From Rhodovastum atsumiense (GTDB taxonomy: Bacteria; Pseudomonadota; Alphaproteobacteria; Acetobacterales; Acetobacteraceae), in assembly GCF_937425535.1 (NCBI RefSeq), contig NZ_OW485601.1, positions 6,344,501 through 6,408,500 on the forward strand: a DNA stretch of 64,000 nt, read 5' to 3'. The first letter of the stretch is position 1; each line of letters opens with the position of its first letter. Shown one piece after another: positions 19,308 to 27,728 of this stretch. The notes beneath the pieces are model-generated. The model saw nothing but the letters and a program-made list of their open reading frames with translations. It had not been told where the DNA came from and ran no database searches. A program made the translations under genes and the position numbers.

Positions 19308-20527
19308 GGTGCGACCAGCGACCAGACATGCGGCGGGACCATGTGGCGCAGCCGCCGCGGTTCCTCGCGGCGCAGGTGCAGGATGGTCTCGATCGCCTTC
19401 ATCTCCAGCCGGGCGCGGGCGAATTCCAGGCCGCGCGGCCCGACCTTCGGCATCAGCCAACCGACCAGCGGACGCAGGAAATTCGGCATGCCGCGCACCG
19501 GCAGGCCACCGGCGGCACGTTCGGTGTTCTTCAGGAACCCGGTGACCGGCCCGCGGCGCTTGCCGGCGCTGCCCGGCTCGGCGGTGCGCAGTTCCTCGCC
19601 GAGCAGGGCCAGCAACTCCTCGCCACGCTGGTTGCGCACCAGCAGCCATTGCTCGCCCTGCCCGGCCATGTAGCCCACGGTGATGTCGGCGAGCGAATTG
19701 GTGTAGTCGACGCAGGTGCGGCAGGTCAGCGGGAAGAAATCACCCGGCAGCTTCGACAGCGGCAGCAGCAGGAACGGGATCTTCTTCACCCGCCCGTCGG
19801 TGAAGCGCAGCTCCACGTGGTAGTCGGCGCGGAATTCCAGATAGGTGATGGTGGCGGGATCCTCGGCGAGCAGCGCCAGGAAGTCGTGGAAATGCTCGGT
19901 GGTGGTGTTGTCCGAGCAGGGCGTGCCGATGACGTAAATGCGCTCGAAGCCGAGTTCCTGCTCCAGCGCGCGCAGGGCATAGACCTGGCAGGGGACGCCG
20001 ATCACCGCGAGCCGCCGGTAGCCCTTCGCCCGCGCCGGTTCCAGCAAGGCCAGCAGCGGCGCGTAGCCCATGCGCATGCCCCGGCACCTGGCCATGTCCT
20101 CGGGGCGGGTAACCAGCACCGGCATCGGCCGCCATTGGTCGGCCGGATCGGGCGCCATGGCCAGCACCGCGTCGACCGCGCCGGTTTCCAGCAGGCGCTG
20201 GCCGATGCGCGTGGTGATGCCGGTCCATTGCGCGCCGGGGCGAGGCTCCTTCAGCGCCGCGCGCAGCATGCGGCGGAATGGCCCGAAGAACAGTTCATCC
20301 GGGCTGGCGGCGGGATCGCGGGTGCGGCCATGGACGCGGCGTTCCAGCGCGGCATGGTCCGGCCGGATGAACTGGCAGGCCCGACCGCAGCGCCGCGGAT
20401 CGTCGGAGCGGGAAATGCCGCAATCCGTGCAGAGGCTGCGTGGCGCCGGCTCGGCCAGGGGGGGAGTCCAGGGCGGCGCGGCCTCCGGCGTGGTCACGGA
20501 GGCGGGTTCGGCGAGGGAATGCGGCAT
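19271..20527 (-). CDS. bciB: BciB-like ferredoxin-dependent 8-vinyl reductase (FrhB superfamily)
   Basis: A 418-residue protein of the F420 hydrogenase beta-subunit superfamily. Iron-sulfur ligands are visible as Cys33, Cys36, Cys47 and Cys51 (CTDCG...RCGRAC) and again as Cys269 and Cys272 in TCRTCVDYTNSLAD. RRVHGRTRD, KEPRPGAQWTGI, QWRPMPVL, IGVPCQVYALRALE and GTPCSDNTTT follow the order of cyanobacterial and green-bacterial divinyl (proto)chlorophyllide 8-vinyl reductase BciB, as I recall those sequences. That enzyme reduces the 8-vinyl group during (bacterio)chlorophyll synthesis with ferredoxin. The alternative is another FrhB family oxidoreductase such as a hydroxymethylchlorophyll reductase relative. 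No other pigment gene is in the window. The N-terminal 28 residues are a Pro/Ala-rich extension. Confidence 0.75.
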   Translation of the reverse strand: MPHSLAEPASVTTPEAAPPWTPPLAEPAPRSLCTDCGISRSDDPRRCGRACQFIRPDHAALERRVHGRTRDPAASPDELFFGPFRRMLRAALKEPRPGAQWTGITTRIGQRLLETGAVDAVLAMAPDPADQWRPMPVLVTRPEDMARCRGMRMGYAPLLALLEPARAKGYRRLAVIGVPCQVYALRALEQELGFERIYVIGTPCSDNTTTEHFHDFLALLAEDPATITYLEFRADYHVELRFTDGRVKKIPFLLLPLSKLPGDFFPLTCRTCVDYTNSLADITVGYMAGQGEQWLLVRNQRGEELLALLGEELRTAEPGSAGKRRGPVTGFLKNTERAAGGLPVRGMPNFLRPLVGWLMPKVGPRGLEFARARLEMKAIETILHLRREEPRRLRHMVPPHVWSLVAPYGLAPTETERP

Positions 20528-20641
20528 GGGACGTTTCCACCGGTCAGCACGCCCGCCCCGGGGGCGGTCGCGCCGCCGGGCGGTCCGGGGCGAAACTAAT
20601 CGAGGGGCGATCGTGGCGCCAGCGCCCCTATCCGTAGCCCC

Positions 20642-21532
20642 CTATCCGCGCCGGTCGCCCTGGCCGGAATCGCGCGCCGCCAGTTGCCCGATCGCCGACC
20701 AGTCGAGCGCCTCCCCCCCCTGCGCCAGCAAGGTCAGGAACCGGTCGCGCAGCAGGCTGGCCAGCGGCATCGGCACGCGCAGGCTTTCCGCCGCGGCCAG
20801 GGTCAGGCGGATGTCCTTCTGGCCGAGCGGGGCGGCAAAGCCGGCCGGCTCGAATTTCTCCTCGGCGATCAGCCCGCCATAGGTCCGGTAGACCGGCGCC
20901 GCGAACAGCGTCGAGGTCAGGATGTCGAGATACTGGTGGCGGTCGATGCCGGCCTTGCCGACCAGCGCCATCGCCTCGCCCAGCGATTCGATCACCGAGG
21001 CGATCAGGAAATTGCCGCTGAGCTTGACCAGGTTCGCCGCCGGCGGGCGATCGGCGATGCGGAAGGTCCGCTGCCCCATCGCATCGAACAGAGGGGCGCA
21101 TTCATCCAGTGCCGCGGCCGCCCCCGCGGCGACGACGAACAATTTGGCGGCGGCGGCGGCTTCCGGACGCCCGAACACCGGGGCGGCGACGAAGCGCTGG
21201 CCGGCCGCTTCATGTGCCCCCTGCAGCCGTTCGGACAGCGCCACGCTGATGGTGCTCATGGAGATGTGGATCGCCCCCGCCCCGAGCCCGGCGACCACGC
21301 CGTGTTCGCCGCAGACCACGCCTTCCACCGCCGGATCGTCGGCAAGCATGGTGATGACGGCCGCACCGGCACAGGCCTCCTCCACCCGGGCGGCGAGGCG
21401 GGCGCCCTGGTCCACCAGGTCCTGCGCCTTCTCCGGGCTGCGGTTGTAGACAGTCACCTCGTGCCCGGCCCTGAGCAGGTTGGCGGCCATGGCCGCCCCC
21501 ATGCGCCCGAGGCCGATGACTCCGACTTTCAT
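20642..21532 (-). CDS. 3-hydroxyisobutyrate dehydrogenase family NAD(P)-dependent oxidoreductase
   Basis: A 296-residue beta-hydroxyacid dehydrogenase. The N-terminal Rossmann motif is MKVGVIGLGRMGAAMAANLL, the substrate-binding segment is FVAAPVFGRPEAAAAAKLFV in place of the common DAPVSGGxxGA, and the catalytic lysine lies in NLVKLSGNFLIAS (about 160-172). These substitutions are typical of the subgroup annotated as glyoxylate/succinic semialdehyde reductase-like or imine reductase-like enzymes, so the substrate cannot be assigned. The start is the ATG with GGAGGGGAA just upstream; the longer frame is not conserved. It is divergent from the large repeat protein across a 340-base gap. Confidence 0.85.
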   Translation of the reverse strand: MKVGVIGLGRMGAAMAANLLRAGHEVTVYNRSPEKAQDLVDQGARLAARVEEACAGAAVITMLADDPAVEGVVCGEHGVVAGLGAGAIHISMSTISVALSERLQGAHEAAGQRFVAAPVFGRPEAAAAAKLFVVAAGAAAALDECAPLFDAMGQRTFRIADRPPAANLVKLSGNFLIASVIESLGEAMALVGKAGIDRHQYLDILTSTLFAAPVYRTYGGLIAEEKFEPAGFAAPLGQKDIRLTLAAAESLRVPMPLASLLRDRFLTLLAQGGEALDWSAIGQLAARDSGQGDRRG

Positions 21533-21872
21533 GTTCCCCTCCGGATGATATCGGGCCCGCACGTGCGGACCAGAAGCGGCTGCCCGTGCGCAGAAACAAC
21601 GTCCATGTGCCCTGACCTTTTGCGCTACTCTCCCCTGGCCGCAAGACGGCACAAAGGCAAGGCCGGTGCGATGGTGTCCGCAGGTGATTTGGCGCGGATT
21701 TCACGCCCAGACGTATGTTCCAATGATGCGGGGCAACAGTTTCATCCAACACAGTCATGCCTCCTTCCCGCGTCCCTCGCGGTCTTATTCCCGCGTGTGC
21801 ATCCAGGCATGACCTCGACTCCCGCCTTGCCGTTTTCGCCTTGTGCTCACAGGGGCAACGAATGGAGCCGTC
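21533..21872. other. Divergent intergenic region, no gene seen
   Basis: This 340-base gap separates the oppositely oriented dehydrogenase gene and the octapeptide-repeat gene. It must hold both promoters, but I see no convincing -35/-10 pair. Codon use in all frames looks non-coding, and AT content is slightly higher than around it. No repeats of the window's hairpin families occur in it. Confidence 0.5.
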
Positions 21873-24551
21873 ATGAGTGTCGTCACCCAGACCACCGATC
21901 TGGCCTCGTTCACGCCCGCGGAAATCACCGGCCTCACTTCGGCACAGGTGGCGACACTCACCACCACCCAGGTGGCAAGCCTCGACGCCGAACAGGTGGC
22001 AGCGCTGACGCCCTCTCAAACAGCCAGGCTCTCGATCCACCAGATCCAGGCCATCAGCGCCGGCAGCCCGGTCATCGCGCTGCCGACCGCGGTGCTGGCG
22101 AGCCTCGACACGGCCCAGGTGGCAGCGTTCACCCCCGCCCAGATCGCCGTGCTCCGCCCGGCCCAGGTCGCAGTGCTCGGCAGCGCGCAACTGGCCAGCT
22201 GGAGCCCCGAGCAAATCGCCGCCCTCGATGCCCAGGCCCAGATGACGGTACTGACCAGCTCGCAGCTGCGCGCGCTGTCGACCGAGGTGGTGGCGGCGCT
22301 GGCCCCCGCGCAGATCGGCGCGCTTTCCGCCCAGCAGATCCAGGCGCTTTCCAGCGCCCAGGTGGCGGCGCTTTCCAGCGCCCAGGTGGCGGCCCTGACG
22401 CCGACCCAGGTGGCGGCGCTCGCCCCTGCGCAACTGTCAGCGCTGCCGACCGACGACATCCCCGCCCTCGGCAATTACTGGGCCTGGTCGATCAGCACGG
22501 TGCAACTGCAGGCGCTCACCACCGCGCAGGTGGCGGCCCTGACCAGCACGCAGATCGCCGAGTTGCCGGCCGGTTACATCGGCGCGCTGACCACGCCACA
22601 GATAAACGCGCTGCAGCCCGTGCAGATCGAGGCCCTGAGCGTCCGGCGGCAATTGCCCCGGCTGGGCGCCACGCAGGTGGCGGCGCTGTCGACCGGGACG
22701 GTGGCAGCGCTGACCACCACGCAGGTGGCGGCCCTCTCCACCGCGCAGTTCGTGGCATTGCAAACGGCCCAGGTCGCCGCGCTGACGGCCGATCAGGTGG
22801 CGATCCTCTCCACCGCGCAGGTCATGGCATTGCAAACGGCCCAGGTCGCCGCGCTGACGACCGAGCAGATCCAGGCGCTGTCAACCACGGAGGTCACGGC
22901 GCTGTCGACGGCCGGGATGGCGGCCTTGACGGCGGGGCAGGCAGCGGCGCTGAGCATCGACCAGGTCGTCGCATTCACCACGCCCCAGGTGCTGGCACTG
23001 AAGGCCAAAGCCCTGGCCGCCATCCCGCCTGCCGGACGCAGCCATGGCTTCACCGCGCACCAACTCTCCATCATGACCGTCAATCAGTTGCAGGCATTGT
23101 TTTTTGGCCTGGGGATGGGTAACGGCGAAATCGCATTCACCGACATCGTCAATTATCGAATCGAAACCACACCGGTGGCGGTGACCGTCGTCGACCTCAC
23201 CGGCGACGGCATCCTTGACCTCGCCAGCACCGACTGGAACGGGGACAACGATGGCTTCATCTCGGTGCTGCCGGGCAACGGTGATGGAACTTTCGGCAAC
23301 CGCGCCCTCTATCCTGCCGGCTCCGACCCGGGAACGCTGGTGGGCGCCGACATGGACGGCGACGGGCACACCGACCTGGTGGTGACCAATCAGCGTGATG
23401 GTACTGTTTCGATCCTGCACAACCAGGGCGACGGCACCCTGGCAGCACCGGCGCCGATTCCCGTCGGCTACCTTCCGAACGCCGCCACCGCTGCCGACCT
23501 CGACGGCGACGGCGACGGCCATCCCGACATCGCCGCAGTCAACACGAACGAGACGTTGGCAGTGCGATTCGCCGGCAGCAATTTCACGGGCGGCGGCACC
23601 TACAGCAGCGATACCGCCGCCCGGGGCGTTGCCGCACAGGATCTCAACCATGACGGCCACGCCGATCTGATCACCATCGGCAATAGCGGAACGATCGGCA
23701 TCTGGTTCAACAAGGGTGATGGCAGCTTCGCCAACCCCATTCCCTACCCCACCGACGGCATCACCTCCCGGGGCCCCTCCACACTGGTGGTTGGTGACTT
23801 CAACAAGGACAACCAGCCCGACATCGCCGCCACCCGCCACGACAGCAACACAGTCTGGGTGTTGCTCGGCAAGGACAATGGCAGCTTCCGGCCGGCGGTC
23901 GAGTACGGAACCACCGCGGCCCCGAACGGGATCGTCACAGGTGACGTCGACAACGACGACACTCTCGATCTGCTGGTCGGGACCGAAGCCGGGCTGCAGG
24001 TACTACGCGGCACCGGCGATGGCACTTTCCAGGCAGCGCGGGGTTTCGCTCGGAACCAGTGGTCACAGGACGTCGCGGCCGGCGACCTCAACAATGATGG
24101 CTGGCTCGATGCCGTGGGGGGCAATACCGGGTATCCCATTGGCCTGACCGTGCTGCTGAACGCCCACGGCATGGCGGCACAGCACCGGATCGTGGTCACC
24201 AACCCGATCCCCGATCAGAGCGCGCCCGAGGGAACGACCTACGACAGCACCGCCAATCGTGGGGGGACGGTCATCGGCAATGCCACCTTCACCGACCTCG
24301 ACGGCCAAACGATGACCTACATGGCGACCGCTGCCGACGGCTCGCCGCTGCCCAACTGGATCAGCTTCGCCCCCGAGAACGGCAGCTTTCTCGCCACGGT
24401 GCCGGCGAACGCACCGGATCTGTCCATCCGCGTCACCGCCCAGGACAGCGCCGGGGCCACGGCAAGCGACACCTTCATGCTGTCGACGCCAGCCACCACC
24501 CAGACAGGCTTCGCCTTCGCGGCACCGATCGGCCATGCAACGATGGGATAG
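21873..24551 (+). CDS. Large octapeptide-repeat / FG-GAP (VCBS) protein with C-terminal Ig-like domain
   Basis: An 892-residue protein in three parts. Residues about 10-385 consist of some 40-45 tandem octapeptides of the form Q-(V/I)-x-A-(L/F)-(T/S)-x-x, for example QVAALTTT, QIQALSSA. The pattern suggests short helices capped by Ser/Thr, stacked in a solenoid. Residues about 425-775 hold seven or eight FG-GAP/VCBS blades with calcium-binding loops such as DMDGDGHTD, DLNHDGHAD and DLNNDGWLD, probably a seven-bladed propeller. Residues about 785-875 form a cadherin/dystroglycan-like Ig domain (IPDQSAPEGTTYD, TFTDLDGQTMTYMATAADGS). There is no signal peptide or membrane segment, so export by a type I or other leaderless route would be needed. 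Start: ATG with GGAG six bases upstream. It looks like a surface or secreted adhesive protein; function is inferred only. Confidence 0.8.
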   Translation: MSVVTQTTDLASFTPAEITGLTSAQVATLTTTQVASLDAEQVAALTPSQTARLSIHQIQAISAGSPVIALPTAVLASLDTAQVAAFTPAQIAVLRPAQVAVLGSAQLASWSPEQIAALDAQAQMTVLTSSQLRALSTEVVAALAPAQIGALSAQQIQALSSAQVAALSSAQVAALTPTQVAALAPAQLSALPTDDIPALGNYWAWSISTVQLQALTTAQVAALTSTQIAELPAGYIGALTTPQINALQPVQIEALSVRRQLPRLGATQVAALSTGTVAALTTTQVAALSTAQFVALQTAQVAALTADQVAILSTAQVMALQTAQVAALTTEQIQALSTTEVTALSTAGMAALTAGQAAALSIDQVVAFTTPQVLALKAKALAAIPPAGRSHGFTAHQLSIMTVNQLQALFFGLGMGNGEIAFTDIVNYRIETTPVAVTVVDLTGDGILDLASTDWNGDNDGFISVLPGNGDGTFGNRALYPAGSDPGTLVGADMDGDGHTDLVVTNQRDGTVSILHNQGDGTLAAPAPIPVGYLPNAATAADLDGDGDGHPDIAAVNTNETLAVRFAGSNFTGGGTYSSDTAARGVAAQDLNHDGHADLITIGNSGTIGIWFNKGDGSFANPIPYPTDGITSRGPSTLVVGDFNKDNQPDIAATRHDSNTVWVLLGKDNGSFRPAVEYGTTAAPNGIVTGDVDNDDTLDLLVGTEAGLQVLRGTGDGTFQAARGFARNQWSQDVAAGDLNNDGWLDAVGGNTGYPIGLTVLLNAHGMAAQHRIVVTNPIPDQSAPEGTTYDSTANRGGTVIGNATFTDLDGQTMTYMATAADGSPLPNWISFAPENGSFLATVPANAPDLSIRVTAQDSAGATASDTFMLSTPATTQTGFAFAAPIGHATMG
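21900..23028 (+). repeat. 24-bp coding tandem repeat array (octapeptide units)
   Basis: About 40-45 in-frame units of 24 bases encoding Q-V-x-A-L-(T/S)-x-x. Most copies have diverged at wobble positions, but a 72-base block (three units) starting at 22734 recurs almost unchanged at 22806, showing recent unequal exchange. Several units are interrupted by inserts, for example around 22455-22500. Confidence 0.85.
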
Positions 24552-24650
24552 ATTCACTCTGCGGTTCAGTATGAACCCGGGCAGTTGACGGAACCAGGAT
24601 AGTGCGGGGCCATGGCGATGGCAGCTTCGCCGTCCCCCGGATCTTCAAGC

Positions 24651-24800
24651 CAGAAAAGAAAAGCCCCGCCAGCCCGAAGGGCGGCGGGGCGAGGATACAG
24701 GGAGGCTTTACGTCTGGGAGACGTAGGGGTCGATGACCCCCTTTCCCGCCCCGACAGGGCAGGAAGGCTGGCATATCCGGGGGCCTGCGACAGCCCCACC
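24651..24800 (-). ncRNA. Candidate small RNA with serial hairpins and a rho-independent terminator
   Basis: Read on the minus strand the region folds into consecutive hairpins: GGGGC/GCCCC (about 24797-24780), TTCC.GCCC/GGGC.GGAA (24765-24743), GGGGTC/GACCCC (24740-24726), TACGTCT/AGACGTA with loop CCC (24725-24709), then a 12-bp GCCCCGCC-GCCC stem with a TTC loop and one bulge (24690-24663) followed by TTTTCTTTTC. The last is a classic terminator. No protein frame in the region is convincing. It starts nearly 200 bases after the LysR stop, so it could be a processed 3' tail of that transcript or an independent sRNA; the 5' end is not defined. The CCUCCC stretch between hairpins resembles anti-Shine-Dalgarno text. 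Confidence 0.5.
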
Positions 24801-24974
24801 GGGCACACCGTAATCACTGAGGATTAGCTAAGGTGCCCGACCGGCCCGAACCATGTCCGATTCACCGGATCGGATATGACCGGTCCGCATGCCGGCTCCG
24901 GTCTCGCCGGCCCGGCGGCAGGCCGGAAGCCTGCCGCCGATCAGCCGCCCCTTCCTTGTCGGCAGAGGCGTCGC

Positions 24975-25865
24975 TCAGTAGGAGCGTTCCGCGAGGCGGG
25001 CGAGCAGGAAGTCGCGGAAGACAGCCACGCGCTTGGAATTGCGCAACTCTTCCGGGTAGACGAAATACACGTCCACCTTCGGCGACTTGATGTCGGGCAG
25101 CAGCCGCACCACCCCGTTCGCCGGATCGGCCGCCATGTAGTCGGGCAGCGCCGCGATCCCCAGCCCCGACTGCACCGCCAGCAGCATGGCAGTCAGGCTG
25201 TTTACCTCCAGCACGCCCCGGCGCGGATGGCCGGTCTTGCGGCCGGCCTCGGCCAGCCAGTCGATATCCGGCACCGGCGGGCGATAATTGCCGAACAGGA
25301 TCAGGTGATGACCGTCCAGGTCCTCGGGCTTGGTCGGCGTGCCGTGCCGCTGCAGGTAGTCGGCGCTGGCACAGACATGCCAGTCGAGCGACAGCAGGTG
25401 GCGTTGCACCAGATCCGGCTGCTTCGGCGCATGCATCCGGATCGCCACGTCGGCCTCGCGCATGGCGAGGTCGAGGTCGGAATCGTCCAGCAGCAATTGC
25501 ATCGTCACGTCAGGATATTGCTGGTTGAACGCATTGATCCGCGGCGCCAGCCAGGACGAGCCGAAGCCCACCGTGGTGGTCACCTTCAGCCGGCCGGCCG
25601 GCTTCTCCTTGCTTTCGGTCAGTAAAGCCTCGGTCATCGCGAGTTTCGCGAAGACCTCGCGCACCGTACGGTTCAGGCTTTCTCCCTGTTCCGTGAGTAT
25701 CAGCCCGCGCGCGTGCCGGTGGAACAGCGGCACCTGCAGCGCTTCCTCGAGCGCCGAAATCTGCCGTGATACCGCCGACTGGCTGAGGTTCAGCACGTCG
25801 CCGGCATGCGTGAAGCTGCCAGCCTCGGCCACCGCATGGAAGACGCGCAGCTTGTCCCAGTCCAT
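24975..25865 (-). CDS. LysR family transcriptional regulator
   Basis: A 296-residue regulator. The winged helix occupies residues 1-60 (MDWDKLRVFHAVAEAGSFTH, SQSAVSRQISALEEALQVPL), followed by the periplasmic-binding-protein-like effector domain (LKVTTTVGFGSSWLAPRINA, DLDLAMREADVAIRM, AVQSGLGIAALPDYMA). It lies 218 bases downstream of trxB on the same strand, an arrangement I recall from other Acetobacteraceae-like genomes, which suggests redox-linked or conserved chromosomal context and not necessarily control of trxB. The effector is unknown. A candidate terminator lies about 285 bases after the stop. Confidence 0.9.
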   Translation of the reverse strand: MDWDKLRVFHAVAEAGSFTHAGDVLNLSQSAVSRQISALEEALQVPLFHRHARGLILTEQGESLNRTVREVFAKLAMTEALLTESKEKPAGRLKVTTTVGFGSSWLAPRINAFNQQYPDVTMQLLLDDSDLDLAMREADVAIRMHAPKQPDLVQRHLLSLDWHVCASADYLQRHGTPTKPEDLDGHHLILFGNYRPPVPDIDWLAEAGRKTGHPRRGVLEVNSLTAMLLAVQSGLGIAALPDYMAADPANGVVRLLPDIKSPKVDVYFVYPEELRNSKRVAVFRDFLLARLAERSY

Positions 25866-26083
25866 CGTTCAGCCATCCCCTGCCGTCCGGTCCCTGCCGG
25901 CCGGCCTTTGATCGTCAATCCGCCCGAAGCCCAGCACCCCGGCGGTATCATTCGCTCCAGTCACGGTATCCGCCACGCAGGCTCCAGCCCCGGCCCACAG
26001 GACCGCCGGACCGGAACACCAAGCTTGCATGGGGCGTTCCGCTTTCCCCCGACGGGGCGGACGCACCTGTCGGAACCGGTACA

Positions 26084-27052
26084 CTAGTCCGCGGCCAGCG
26101 CCGACTCGGTTTCCTGCGCAGCCAGCCACTTTTCGGCCTCCAATGCCGCCATGCAACCGGTTCCTGCCGCGGTGACCGCCTGCCGCCAGACCTTGTCCTG
26201 CACATCGCCCGCCGCGAACACCCCGGGCACCGAGGTGCGCGTCGTGCCGGGCGCGGTCACGACATAGCCATCTTCGTCCAGTTCGACCTGACCGCGGAAT
26301 ACGGAAGTATTCGGTGCGTGACCGATCGCAATGAAGACACCGTCCACGTCGAGCCGGCTTTCCGCCCCGCTATGGCGATTTCGCAGCCTGAGGCCAGTGA
26401 CCGAAGGCGGCTTGTCGGTGCCTAGCACCTCCTCGACCACGCTGTCCCAGATCACCTGGATCTTCGGGTTGGCGGCCAGGCGCTGCTGCAGGATCTTCTC
26501 GGCGCGCAACGTGTCGCGCCGGTGCACCAGCACCACGCTCTCGGCGTGGTGGGTCAGATACAGCGCCTCCTCCACCGCGGTGTTGCCGCCGCCCACCACG
26601 GCGACGCGCTTGCCGCGGAAGAAAAACCCGTCGCAGGTGGCGCAGGCCGACACCCCGAAGCCCTGCAGGCGCTTCTCCGACTCGAGTCCCAGCCAGCGCG
26701 CCTGCGCCCCGGTGGCGATGATCACCGAATCGGCGAGGTAAAGGTCGCCGGAATCGCCGACGCAGCGGAACGGGGTGGTGGTGAAATCGACCTCGGTGAT
26801 CAGGTCGTACAGGATGCGCGTGCCGACGTGCTCGGCCTGCTTCTGCATCTGCTCCATCAGCCACGGCCCCTGGACCGTTTCGGCGAAGCCCGGGTAGTTC
26901 TCGACGTCGGTTGTGATCGTCAGTTGCCCGCCCGGCTGCAGACCGGCGACCAGGAGCGGCTGCAGGCTCGCCCGCGCGGTATAGATCGCGGCGGTGTAGC
27001 CAGCCGGTCCGGCGCCGATGATCAGCACGCGGGTGCGGTGGGTGTCAGGCAT
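26084..27052 (-). CDS. trxB: Thioredoxin-disulfide reductase
   Basis: A 322-residue flavoenzyme that passes electrons from NADPH to thioredoxin. The FAD-binding motif VLIIGAGPAGYTAAIY lies at 9-24, the redox-active disulfide CATC at 137-140, the NADPH motif GGGNTAVEEALYL near 155-167, and the C-terminal FAD motif GVFAAGDVQDKVWRQAVTAA near 280-299. Length fits the low-molecular-weight class. The ATG giving MPDTHRTRV was chosen because the family starts just before the FAD motif. It is divergent from the Lrp-type regulator gene. Confidence 0.96.
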   Translation of the reverse strand: MPDTHRTRVLIIGAGPAGYTAAIYTARASLQPLLVAGLQPGGQLTITTDVENYPGFAETVQGPWLMEQMQKQAEHVGTRILYDLITEVDFTTTPFRCVGDSGDLYLADSVIIATGAQARWLGLESEKRLQGFGVSACATCDGFFFRGKRVAVVGGGNTAVEEALYLTHHAESVVLVHRRDTLRAEKILQQRLAANPKIQVIWDSVVEEVLGTDKPPSVTGLRLRNRHSGAESRLDVDGVFIAIGHAPNTSVFRGQVELDEDGYVVTAPGTTRTSVPGVFAAGDVQDKVWRQAVTAAGTGCMAALEAEKWLAAQETESALAAD

Positions 27053-27243
27053 GTGCGAAAGGCGTTCCAGACATGTTGATTGACGACCATATCGGGGCCG
27101 CAGGATCGGGCACAAGGAAGCATCGGGATTTCGCCCTTGCGGCGCGAGGGTCGTGCAATATTATTGCGCGCGACCGTCACCCATGAGCAACGGCGGAACG
27201 GTGATCACCGTTCCCCGCCCGCGCCCTTGCCCGCATATACCAG

Positions 27244-27720
27244 ATGAAGCCCCCAGCCGAGACGCCCCTGCTTGACGCGATCGACCGCCGCATCCTGGCC
27301 GAGTTGCAGGAGGATGGGCGCATGACCAATGTCGAGCTCGCCCGCCGGGCCGGCATTTCCGCCCCCCCCTGCCTGCGCCGCGTGCGCCGGCTGGAGGAAG
27401 CCGGCATCATCCGCGGCTACCACGCCGACACCGACCCCCAGACCCTGGGGTGGGAGATCACCTTCTTCGCCGTCGTCGGCCTGGAAAGCCAGAAAGAACA
27501 GGTGCTTTCCGGGTTCGAGGCCATGGTCAGCGAATGGCCGGAAGTGCGCGAATGCCACATGATCCGCGGCGGCGGGGATTTCCTGCTCAAGCTGGTGGCG
27601 CGTGACACCGCGCACGAGAACGCACTGACCCAGAAGCTGACCGGCGCGTCCCATGTCAGCCGGGTGCAGACCCTGCAGACCATCCGCACCAGCCGCGCGC
27701 TCGCGGGCGTGCCGCTCTAG
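27244..27720 (+). CDS. Lrp/AsnC family transcriptional regulator
   Basis: A 158-residue regulator. The AsnC-type helix-turn-helix is at about 10-60 (LLDAIDRRILAELQEDGRMT, NVELARRAGISAPPCLRRVR) and the RAM ligand-binding domain follows (TFFAVVGLESQKEQVLSGFE, VRECHMIRGGGDFLLKLVAR). The residues CHMI-GGGDFLLKV are typical of Lrp effector sites for amino acids. It is divergent from trxB and ends eight bases before the glycosyltransferase gene, with which it may be co-transcribed. Threonine dehydratase two genes down hints at amino acid control, which is an inference. Confidence 0.93.
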   Translation: MKPPAETPLLDAIDRRILAELQEDGRMTNVELARRAGISAPPCLRRVRRLEEAGIIRGYHADTDPQTLGWEITFFAVVGLESQKEQVLSGFEAMVSEWPEVRECHMIRGGGDFLLKLVARDTAHENALTQKLTGASHVSRVQTLQTIRTSRALAGVPL

Positions 27721-27728
27721 ATCACCCC

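Noticed and set aside
21900-23028. CRISPR array
   Set aside because: The repeat units are contiguous, coding and in frame with a 24-bp period, without spacers of uniform length. No other array-like pattern was seen.
20684-23122. Plus-strand open frame of 812 codons running into the octapeptide gene
   Set aside because: Shadow of the dehydrogenase and of the repeat gene in another phase; its regularity in the last third only mirrors the 24-bp repeat.
24475-24817. Small minus-strand protein genes in the gap after the repeat protein
   Set aside because: The open frames span the hairpin series and terminator, have Pro/Arg/Ser-rich text, and no ribosome site; an RNA explains the region better.
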